Below, in pieces: positions 55,284 to 64,000 of a DNA stretch of 64,000 bases. Source of the stretch: Brachypterus glaber (taxonomy: Eukaryota > Arthropoda > Insecta > Coleoptera > Kateretidae); contig OY294054.1 of the NCBI GenBank assembly GCA_958510825.1, forward strand, positions 9,278,319-9,342,318, written 5' to 3'. The notes under the pieces were generated by a model. It searched no databases. It worked only from the letters and a program-made list of their open reading frames with translations, and had not been told where the DNA came from. Position numbers and translations under genes: made by a program. Each line of letters starts with the position of its first letter. Within the stretch, counting starts at the first letter, position 1.

Positions 55284-56840
55284 TTCGCCAAAATTTGAAA
55301 AATATAAAATCTTATTAAATAAATTCATTTAGTTAAACTAATGATTAATTATTATATTGTCACTAAGAATTCTAAATTTCAAGGTTCTAGCTGGTTGAAC
55401 TTGTCTTGGCGATTAACTTCTTTTCTTGTCTCTCTCGTCAAGTGATTTTTAAGACTCTCGACATTCTACAGGGTTGGTTAATCTTAGTTTCACACATCAT
55501 AATATCCACACAGTAGCTCACACAAGTTTTAATTTTTCACAATCAGTCTTTGTTTCCAAAACTTGTGTGTAGAGAACTTACTTAAAACTTTTAACTGGTA
55601 GGTGCATGAAAAGTACGAAAATTTAATCAAGAGTCGAAATGTCTTGTTTCTTGATAAAAAAAGTCTCGAGTCGAGACTCGAGTCAAAACCCAAGTTGAGA
55701 CTCTCGACTCTCGTTTTGAATTGATATTTTAAATTTAAATGAATTAATTTTAACTACCCAAAAGTTTGAAACACCTCATATTCCTCCCTTGGTCGGAAAG
55801 TATCTTGTTAATACCTTCACATAGATTTTTCAAATATCAAAAACTTAAATGCACTAAAATTTTATTGACAGTTACTTCTTTATAAAATAGATATACATTT
55901 AAATTACAATATTTTGATAATTATAAAATATATAGTGACTATATACTCCAAATTTTATGGCTAGGTTAGGTGTTGCGAAGTACTCGGAATTCCTAAACTA
56001 ATGAGTTTTGTCTTTGGGATTCATTTCAAATTTAAATTGGGTTTAGTGGGTATTAAATAAAGTAAAATGACCTACCTTTTTAATAAAAAGTACTTTACGT
56101 AACATGATTTTCATCATAAACAAGAACAATTGGAAGGCGTTACTGGAAAAGGAACCAAGCAACAATACCATATATGGCGCTTGGTTCCATTTCGAGTAAA
56201 ACCCTCCCAAATTAGTAACATTTGTAACTAAAAAAGGTTATGTTAAATATGTAATTAAAACTATTATTACAGCCAATTTGGCTGTCATTTCTGAAAGATC
56301 ACTGATAAGTGCTGCCTCTGCTGGTAATTTTACGAAGTAATTACATATCTTATTATTTTAAACAAATATTTATTATTTATGTTGGATGAATATTTAATAT
56401 TTTTAATATATTTATAAATGTTTTAATTTTTTTTTAAAACAATAAATAAAAATGGAAAAAATGTGAAACGGGTACCTTTTCTAGACGGGTGGAAATCTTA
56501 TGTATTTTAAACTAATCGTAAAAGTTTAAGTCTATCAGCTATTTTCTTGTTTTCGTGTTTCACGGATCAGTTACTTTTTCTGTATTTTTTGACCGTTTCC
56601 TTTGGTTTTTTCTTTCTAGCTTTATAGAATTGTCTTTTTTAACGAGGCCATTATTAGATAAAAATTCATTCAAAAACAAGAAGATTTTATTTTACCTATG
56701 GCTGAATTTTTACTTGTGTCAAAATTTGACGTCTAATTAAAAATGTATAAATATATCAAAATTTATTAAAATGTCTATTTATCGGAAACTAATAGTCCTA
56801 CGATAAAAATAATCACATGTTTTTGTGGGGAATTAAACAT
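55284..56840. other. Non-coding region with two small palindromes
   Basis: A GTCTCGAGTCGAGACTCGAG palindrome sits at 55662-55685 within GACTCTCGACTCTCG repeats, and GGAACCAAGC..GCTTGGTTCC bracket 56151-56187. No exon is supported. Confidence 0.55.
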
Positions 56841-57175
56841 TATTATATTATTCACAGCACCTGCGCTAGAATACGGTAGTTGCGAATTTTCAAAAAAAAA
56901 AAAAATTAAAAATTGTCCTAGACAAAAAATTCTTGGATATAAATTTGTTCCATGAAAAAAATAAGCAACTTTTTTGTTTAATGTCCGTCCGTCTGTCCGT
57001 CCATCCGGCCGTCCGTCTGATGTTTCAATTTTTGTTAACACGATAACTCAAGAACGAATAATCCGATCGACTTTTTTCGGGAAAAATCAAGTTCTTCGAA
57101 GATCCCTATTGTTTTTGAAAGTAATCCCCCAAAAACAAAAAAGTTATGGGGGGTTAAACTTAAAAAAATAAATAA
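56840..57175 (+). repeat. Left arm of the 31391-32580 foldback family
   Basis: ATTATTCACAGCACCTGCGC, ACGGTAGTTGCGAATTTTC, GTCCTAGACAAAAAATTCTT, GCAACTTTTTTG, a GTCCGTCC run (56981-57018), then ATAACTCAAGAACGAATAAT and CCGATCGACTT in the same order as in the 31391 arm. 57180-57530 has two further repeats of CAGGAAAAATTxCTTTTATTATAAGGAT. The inverted partner arm is absent. Confidence 0.85.
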
Positions 57176-58500
57176 AAAAAAGCTGAAATAAATTTCCGAT
57201 TAACCCAACTTTTTCAGGAAAAATTACTTTTATTATAAGGATAAATTCTTCCAATTATGAAATTAATCCCACCAAAAACAAAAAAGTTTAATTTAAAAAA
57301 AAAATTAAAAAACTATTATTTTAATTTTTTTTTATTTTTTTGTTTTTTTTTTTATCTAAAAAAGCTGAAAAAACATTCCGATAACGTAACGTAACTTTTT
57401 TCTTTTCAGGAAAAATTGCTTTTATTATAAGGATTAATTATACCAATTATAAAAATAATCCCACCAAAAAAAAAATAAAAAAATATTATTTTCATTTATT
57501 TTTTATTTTTTTGTTTTTTGCAAAAATAAAATAAATAAAAAAATAAAAGATTTTGATTTTTTGTTTTTTTTTTGAATTTTTTTTTAAAATTTGTTCGTTT
57601 TGCATACAGAGAAACATTTTTTTAACGCCCACTTTTTCACATTTTCTTTTAAACCCGAAAATGGAAAAAATTGATTTTTGGGTCGATTTTAATAACGGGG
57701 GTTATTTTTTGTTTCATTTTCGTGAAGGTCGCCATCTATACGTGCATTAAAAAAAGAAAAAATTGTAGCTAATTTCACCAATATTCATAAATTCAAAGAT
57801 GGTCAGTTTTGGTTGTGAAAAATAAATTAACAATTGTGAAATAAATAGGTAAAATTGTGAATAAAATAGTATACAAACCTCGGCGGACATTTAATTTTTC
57901 CTTCGGGAATCAGCTAACCGCGAGGCTAAGCCACGTTCAGCTAATTTTCCACCTCAGTATGTAATATACTATTCTTATTTTTTTCTCGTAATCGAGACAA
58001 GCGCAAGATGAGTAATCTCTATCTCTCGATTTTCGTGAAACCCTACTAAAAAAGCTTACTAGTGCTTTCATTCAAAGATTAGCAAAGTAGGGGAAGATAC
58101 CCATGAATGGGACACTTTTTTTTAAACGGCTGCCAAAATTTTATTTTTAATCTTTTATACGTAATTTTATTTTACTTAGTTATCATATTTGAAAACAAAA
58201 GAACACCGTTCAAGTTTTAAACCTGAATAATATTTTAACAAAACTACAAGCTTAAAAAAAACTAAACTTGTTCCATTCAAGAACACGGTATTATTGAATG
58301 GCACAAGAATAAAAATTGCTATTAAAGATAACAAATCATGAAAATAGCTATTATTATCACTGTTACTAATGACAATAAACCTATATTTCATGTCATTTCA
58401 TAACAAAAAATATAGCTGTTAAAGTGTTACATTCTTTTTTTAACATAAAATTTACTTTAAATAATTTTACCAAACACTGATTAATGTTTTCTTAAATCAA
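57176..58500. other. Non-coding region
   Basis: Poly(A/T)-rich. Frames here (for example 57553-57750, 58176-58391) are low complexity and unsupported. Confidence 0.5.
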
Positions 58501-58524
58501 TATCAAATATTAGTTTGATTTGAT

Positions 58525-58928
58525 TGGTTCGTTGGCAAACCCACATTGGGCCTACATACTGAGGAGATATCTCCCGTCCTAAGGCCACATACGACGGACC
58601 AATGTTGGCAAAACTTCATTGGTCCTATATTGGCCGCCAGAAGGCCGCTTTAAAGCCAACGATAATTTCGATCATAAAATCGTACATTGTTCAATCTAAG
58701 GCCACAGTCTTATGAACCAATGTACGTTGGCCAATCTATGGCCGGCCAATGATAAATTCTGTGGGGCCAATGCAGTTTTGCCAACATTGGCCCGTCGTAT
58801 TCGGCCGTAGGGCGGCTGATACCTCCTCAATAGGTAGACCCAATGTGGGTTTTCCAACACTGGGGTCTAATGTAGGAAACATTGGCACGCCAATGTTTGG
58901 CGGCCAACGAACCAATATTTGCTGGGAA
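58525..58928. mobile_element. Foldback MITE with CCAATGTTGGC motifs
   Basis: Left GGTTCGTTGGCAAACCCACA and inverted right GGTTCGTTGGCCGCCAAACA, then matching CCCACATTGGG(C/T)CTAC, TGAGGAGxTATC and ACGACGG(A/G)CCAATGTTGG. The word CCAATGTTGG and its partial inverse recur through the element. The 70-codon frame at 58749 is the arm read through. Confidence 0.85.
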
Positions 58929-60600
58929 CTGTTCCAAATTGTTGTATGGGTAGTACACTAGACACTTTTTATGTCCTTTAAGAGTGATTTCTTATTTAGG
59001 AGAGATAAATAGAAATTAAATATGCAATAAACTAGTTGTCCCATTCAAGGAAACGAAATTTGTCCCATGCAAGAATACTACCAATATTATCAAAAAAATT
59101 AGGATACAAATATTTACCTTTATCTGTAATATTCGATTATTTGGTATATGTTTCGTGTTGTCCTAGACTATTACATAAACCAAATTCAAACAATTTCCTT
59201 TAATTTATTTTTGACTTGGTAAAACTAACTTTTTAAATTTGTCAAAAACCCAGCTGCCCAAACTTTGCCATTTTTAATTATTTTTTAACTGCACATGTAG
59301 GACCATCTAAGCATGGTAACAAAAACCAAAAATTACGAAGCATAATTCAGAAACAGGCACTGTCCCATTAATGGGTATTTCCCCCTACTTGGTAGTTTAC
59401 ATTTTTTCGTCATAGGTGGTCCGGGTTAATCAAGGGCGGCATTACTACATAACTGTATACCTTTGTGAACATTTTAATTAAAATTCTGCAAATAGAGTAC
59501 TATAAACAACTTACCCCATTAAACTTATAGTTCTTACCAGTGATTAATCAAGAACATTTCCACCGGGGCGTTTTATTGGAACGTGATTTGTGCAAGGGGC
59601 CATAAAGATTGCAACAAATTAAAATTTTATACCCAAATATATTTAGGTATTGTAAATTTGGTTTAATTTTAATATTCGTCCCGAGTGTACCTAGTATAAT
59701 GGCATAGGGGAGGGCAGGTAAATGCCGTGTAAATTATACGGTATGATGGATAATACCGCTCATTCCACTATCTATGATTTCTATAAGTAATTTATTTTCA
59801 ATACTGAGTGCGTAAATGTAACTTACTTATGTCCTTAGTTTCGTGAATATTGTTTCCTGTATTCACAGTTCATTAGATCTTTCTTGCCCAAAATACGTAA
59901 GTTTTTTGATGGGGGTGTCCGCGAAACTTTACTACCTATACCTACTAAAGGTAAATTATCTTACATGGGGGGGGGGCTAAAATCATTTAAAATTAGTTTA
60001 AAAGTATAATTTACGTATTTGCATCATAAAATTAACCATTTTTTTATGACTTGATTTTTCAAAAAAAAAATTGTACGAAAATTCCCCTTTTTAACCCTAT
60101 TTTAAACCTCCAAAAAAATGTCTAAAAAAATAAGAAAATATGTGGTAAAATGGAGAATTCTATAAGGTTTAAAATGATGTCACATGGCCCCTGTTTCCTA
60201 TTAAAAAATTACCCCCATGTCATTTTAAAAGCTGAAAATATCGAATACATCCAAAAAATAGTTTAAATTGTCTTATTTAGGTATTATAAATTTGAAGTGG
60301 ATATCTCAACTCGTTCAAAAATAGGAGGGTGATATTTGTACCTGTCACCAGCTCTTAGAAAAAGGATAAAATTGGTTCACACTAAGATTTTTAGTTTCTT
60401 ACAGCTTCTTAGGTGCGTAGTATTCCCCCTCTTTCCCCTAAACGTGGCATAATAGTTAATTACATACTAAATATGCCATGGCACAAGCTCGCGCTAGACA
60501 CACATATATTAGCGGAGCTCGCTTACTGCTGCTGCTACTGATGCCCCTGGAAGACATATTTGTGTAATTCACTATAACATTAAGGCGGATCAAAAATTAC
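58929..60600. other. Non-coding region with a partial mariner-like copy
   Basis: 59975-60345 shares TTAAAATTAGTTTAAAAGTA, CCCTATTTTAAACC, AAATGATGTCACATGGCCCC and GAAGTGGATATCTCAACTCG with the 61183-61898 element, without its ends. The rest is AT-rich and unassigned. Confidence 0.6.
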
Positions 60601-60604
60601 TAAT

Positions 60605-60940
60605 ACTTTTGGTACATAGTGCTATATGATAGGGCGAAAAAAAATTTCGCCCCACCCTCACCCCCGGGGGTGAAGTTAGGATTTGATTATTATCAGATTC
60701 GATTTCAGCAACCTCAAAAACCCCTTTAATGCAATTTTCAAATTGGGATTAATATTGGTTCATTCAACAAAATTGAAAATTTCTTAAATTTTGATTAATT
60801 TTAAGGCCCCCGTGGGGAATCAAAACGACTTCCAAAAAAATTGAAAAAATTTACTGGTTATTTTCTATAATAAAGGCCACTTTTGTTGCATAGTGCTATA
60901 TGATTGGGCGAAAAAAAAATTTCGCTCCACCCTAATGTTC
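60605..60940. repeat. Direct repeat of a CATAGTGCTATATGAT box
   Basis: CATAGTGCTATATGATAGGG (60615) and CATAGTGCTATATGATTGGG (60893), each followed by CGAAAAAAAATTTCGC (itself palindromic) and CCACCCT, lie 278 bp apart. Between them an inverted GTTGCTGAA box (60700-60720) links this to the repeats of 15587 and 42020. Confidence 0.85.
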
Positions 60941-61182
60941 ATTGTTATATAAATTAAAATCTTCTAAGCGAGGGAAAAATTTTTAAAATGAAGTCAGTCA
61001 CATACCAATATATTCATTTTTTTAATTTAGCTGAATTCTAGCAAAATGCACAAATTAAAAAAAAAACAGTTGAAATCACAAATTACTAATACTAAAGAAA
61101 AGTGAAACGAACTATCTTATGCATAGAAAATACTGAGGTTCAGCGTTCTCGTGTTCAAGAAAATTTACAGGACATTTATATA

Positions 61183-61898
61183 CAGTGCGGTCCAAAAGTC
61201 ACCCCCCCTCTTAACTTTTGAACGAGTTGAGATATCGATTTTAAATTTAGAACTCTTAAATAAGACAACTTAAACTATCTTTAAGCATATATTTGATACT
61301 TTTATCTCTTAAAATGTGAGCAGGGGGGCATGGGGGGAAATTTTTTTTAATGGAAAGGGGGGTCGTGTGATACATCATTTTAAAGCCTTTAAAATTCTCT
61401 ATAAATTTTTAAAATTTTTAAACATGTTTTTTAAGGTTTTGATTTTTCAGTTTTTTGTGCTAAAAAAATAATTTTTTAAGTTTTTTTTTGTTTATTTTTA
61501 TGTCAACTAAAATTAGTTTAAAAGTATAATTTACTTTTTTTCATTATGAAATTAGGCATTTTTAAAAGATTGTTTGGAATTTTTAGAGAAATTTTGACAA
61601 AAATACCCATTTTCAACCCTATTTTAAACCCAAAAAAAAAAAATGTTTAAAAAAAATAAAAAATATACAGTTAAATGGAGAATTTTATAAGCTTTAAATT
61701 GATGTATCACACGACCCACCTTACCATTTAAAAAAACGTCGCCCCATGCCCCCCTGCCCACATTTTAAGAGCTAAAAGTATCAAATATATGCTTAAAGAT
61801 AGTTTAAGTTGTCTTATTTAAGAGTTCTAAATTTGAAGTCGATATCTAAACTCGTTCAAAAGTTAAGAGGGGGGGGGGGTGACTTTTGGACCGCTCTG
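61183..61898. mobile_element. 716-bp mariner-like foldback, TA flanked
   Basis: TA flanks at 61181-61182 and 61899-61900. Ends CAGTGCGGTCCAAAAGTCAC and, inverted, CAGAGCGGTCCAAAAGTCAC. Arms of about 260 bp share TTTTGAACGAGTTxAGATAT, AGACAACTTAAACTATCTTT and GTGTGATACATCA. Other copies: 48151-48489 (deleted), 38172-38640 and about 59975-60345 (partial). This is the best-preserved member in the window. Confidence 0.92.
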
Positions 61899-62135
61899 TA
61901 TATATATATATTGATAGAACCAAAAAGTTTGTATTTTGATTACACAAGACCACAATTTTTTTTTCGGTTGCAGTGGATCAGACATGGTTTTCTAGGTGTA
62001 TTTTTGGTCGCTGAAGATGAATCCGTAGTCTGTTTTGGCCTATCACGTCAGGATTTTTTTAAATACGAAAAACCATTTTTTTTTTTGTAAAATTTTATTT
62101 CGCTCATATTTTCCAAAATATTAATCTAAAGGTAT

Positions 62136-62710
62136 TTTTTTTTTTTTTTATTTTTTTTTTGCATCAACCACTCTGGGTTATTAGCAATAACGTTATAATT
62201 ACATTGGTTTTAAGGTACTTAATATTAATATTTGTATAGTAGACTAACATAACTTAAATTTTTTGCATGAGATTTGCTTCAGTTAGGAATTTAAACAAAT
62301 TGTCTAAGTCGCTGGTTAAAACTGTGATTAGGTTGTCTTTTAATTTATACTTGGTTCGCAAGTGGGAATATCTTCTACACTCTAGAATAAAATGTTTTAC
62401 AGTGAGAATGCACGCACATACTTCACACTGTCTTGGTTCTTCTTTTTTCATCAAATGTTGATGTGTATAGTTGGTGTGGCCCATTCTTAATCTGGATATG
62501 ACTACTTGCTGTCTTCTGCTTAGTGAGACTGGCTTAAAGGGGGCTATATCTGGCTTGATATTGTGTAGTTTGTTGTCAATTTGCTGGTTCCATCTAGTTT
62601 GCCACATTTGGTTTGTTGCTATATTAATTTGGCTGTGGACGTCTTTAAATGATACGCTTGTTTTTATGATTGGATAATTTTCGATTGCGCTGCGTGCGGC
62701 TTTGTCCGCT
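62136..62710 (-). mobile_element. 575-bp truncated non-LTR insertion, 12-bp TSD, poly(A)
   Basis: Perfect 12-bp target duplication ATCTAAAGGTAT at 62124-62135 and 62711-62722. The minus-strand element begins within RNase H (at 62710) and ends in a poly(A) tail (plus-strand T run 62136-62160). Apart from one A, the tail is a homopolymer, so the insertion is likely young. Confidence 0.95.
62254..62710 (-). pseudogene. Retrotransposon RNase H end and C-terminal zinc region
   Basis: The uninterrupted frame from 62710 to the stop at 62254-62256 starts ADKAARSAIENYPIIK (the last aspartate of an RNase H site), then has the family landmarks MWQTRWNQQ, VVISRLRMGHTNYTHQHL and CEVCACILTVKHFILEC, a CCHC-type motif. 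This is the C-terminus of a Jockey/I-type polyprotein that carries RNase H. It is open but 5'-truncated and therefore non-functional. It is a different family from 4750-7557. Confidence 0.92.
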
Positions 62711-62940
62711 ATCTAAAGGTATGATATGCCTATATTTTTGGAATCAGCGAGCCGAGATCTATCGACATGAATTAAAAAAAATCTGAGATATGGTCAAAAT
62801 CGTCAAATATCGGTTATCGCTTGGATTTTCTTCTTAAAATTTATATCGGGCCAAAACGAACGACGGATTCGTGTTCAGCGACTAAAAATACATCTAGAAA
62901 ACTATTTCTCATCTAATCTAATCTTACTGCAACCGACTTT

Positions 62941-63660
62941 TTCAATTCAGGGGTCATAATGCCCAGTCTTTCCAGATGGGAACAAGGTGCAATATAGGGT
63001 TAAGTATTTTCCATTTTGGACCCGCCCTAACACTATTGACAAGTTTCTAAATACACATTGTCTTAACTAAAACAATCACACTTAATTTGCCGCTTAATTT
63101 AATCAGTGTTAAATACTAAACAAATTGTATTATGCTGTATTAAATTAAGTTACTTGTATTTTTAGAAAATTACATGTATCTATAATTTTCATGTTTTCGT
63201 ATAAAGTGATTCTGAAAAGCATTACAAAATTTTAATAGGTTATTCCACATAAAATATGACAAATGATCTAAAAATAATTGGTGCTAATTGGTTCCTCTAA
63301 GGAATCCTACCTTTTATTTTATAGGCTGATTCTATACATAGAATCTTACGTAAAATCAGCCTATAAAATTCATAACTGCTGAGAGATTTTGTGTTCTGAA
63401 AGCACCTCATAAAACCTCGATTAAAACTATCTATTGAATATTTCTCAAAAACGATGGTTTCTACTGTATTACAAAATATGTAATTTTGATAAAAAAAATC
63501 TTATTTTAACGAAAAAGTAAGCAAAACCCCCATTTTGCACTAAAACTTAATCTTTGCAAAATACGTTTAATAATAGGTATCGTCAGATCACATAAAATGA
63601 ATTTTGTAGCTGTAGCCCAACTGGCTCCTGCAATATTCAATAAAAATAGTATGCTGTGCT
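62941..63660. other. Non-coding region with a strong hairpin
   Basis: 63316-63369 is a palindrome: ATTTTATAGGCTGATTCTAT, inverted as TACGTAAAATCAGCCTATAAAAT, around CATAGAATC. 63232-63280 (AATAGGTTATTCCACATAAA, ATATGACAAATGATCTAAAA) is a weak trace of the 14413 family. Confidence 0.65.
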
Positions 63661-63662
63661 AT

Positions 63663-63990
63663 CCACCCAGAAAACCAAAATAGCTCGAAACTAGTGTACT
63701 AAATGCGAGCTATTTTTATGGTCTAGAAACATCCTTAAAATGTCCCGAAATGCACACAACTAGCACACAACTAGCCCTAATAATATAGCTCGCATTTTTA
63801 ATCCTATTTTTTGATCCATTTAGAAACCTACAATAGCATGCTATTTTCGTTATATAATAGATCGAAAATATCGACCTAAAATAGCTCCTAAATATCATGC
63901 TATTTTTAATCCAAATAAGGTTAAAAATAGCATGCTATTTATGACCAAAATTAGCTCGAAAATGTCATGCTATTTTCTATCTAGTTTAAC
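63663..63990. repeat. TAGC/GCTA-rich repeat with AATAGCATGCTATT palindromes
   Basis: ATGCTATTTT-type words recur at about 63835, 63897, 63929 and 63967 with TAGCTC(G/C) words between them and inverse GAGCTATTTT at 63710. CATGCTATTTT copies are 30-60 bp apart. The pattern continues to the window edge. Confidence 0.8.
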
Positions 63991-64000
63991 AGTATATTTT

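Larger units (their letters stand above)
61960..62940. repeat. Inverted repeat pair around a retrotransposon insertion
   Basis: TCGGTTGCAGTGGATCAGAC (61964) and TTTTCTAGGTGTATTTTTGG, TCGCTGAAGATGAATCCGTA pair with the inverse of 62840-62937 (CTGCAACCGA, ACATCTAGAAAAC, ATTCGTGTTCAGCGA). The 575-bp insertion 62136-62710 sits in the loop. Confidence 0.78.

Noticed and set aside
60615..60935. LTR pair of a small retrotransposon
   Set aside because: The repeated box is only about 45 bp, lacks TG..CA ends and flanking duplication, and nothing between the copies resembles a primer site.
1..64000. Novel defence, toxin-antitoxin or biosynthetic gene cluster
   Set aside because: No adjacent intact genes exist; apart from two host exons all coding traces are dead retrotransposons.

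Overview
The window looks like a piece of an insect nuclear genome, and a beetle is plausible but not proven. It is strongly AT-rich, it carries two spliced exons with canonical GT/AG borders, and it is packed with arthropod-type transposable elements: non-LTR retrotransposons, tRNA-derived SINEs, hAT-, mariner- and piggyBac-like non-autonomous elements, and long foldback elements. There is no bacterial-style gene organisation, no operon and no CRISPR array.

The only host coding sequence I can support is on the minus strand: two phase-0 exons (19464-19691, then 16684-16851) of a PDZRN-family gene (PDZ-domain RING-finger E3 ubiquitin ligase, PDZRN3/4-like). The upstream exon holds the C-terminal half of PDZ1 and the linker. 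The downstream exon holds the N-terminal half of PDZ2. The partner halves of both PDZ domains were not found, so much of the window may be intron of this one gene, inflated by repeats.

Layout: 1-7857 is a stack of nested elements: a foldback element, a hAT-like MITE with an 8-bp target duplication, and a large foldback (about 1587-7702) that contains a mariner-like element, a decayed endonuclease/reverse-transcriptase fragment, and a 5'-truncated RNase-H-bearing non-LTR element with a 12-bp target duplication (4750-7557). A TTAA-flanked MITE follows. 8.3-13.4 kb holds a retrotransposon 3' end, MITEs and a 1.45-kb element built of short tandem repeats and hairpins. 14.4-15.6 kb is a long mariner-like foldback. 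16.1-19.7 kb is the PDZRN exons and intron, with a near-identical 287-bp tandem duplication abutting a splice donor. 19.7-21.9 kb is a tandem array with a MITE nested in one unit. 22.8-29.5 kb holds foldbacks, a satellite-like array of about 10 units of about 140 bp, and a SINE. 30.9-37.8 kb holds foldbacks, minisatellites, and hAT-like and mariner-like MITEs with clear target duplications. 38-48.5 kb is further copies of the same families, a tRNA-like SINE head, hairpin MITEs and a retrotransposon end. 48.7-55.3 kb holds another retrotransposon end and foldbacks. 56.8-64 kb holds more foldback and mariner-like copies, and a 575-bp truncated retrotransposon insertion with a 12-bp target duplication and poly(A).

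No new defence, metabolic or regulatory system is visible. What is notable is the nesting history of the elements, the number of elements whose exact ends and target duplications can be read, several near-perfect hairpins, and the odd duplication at the PDZRN splice donor.
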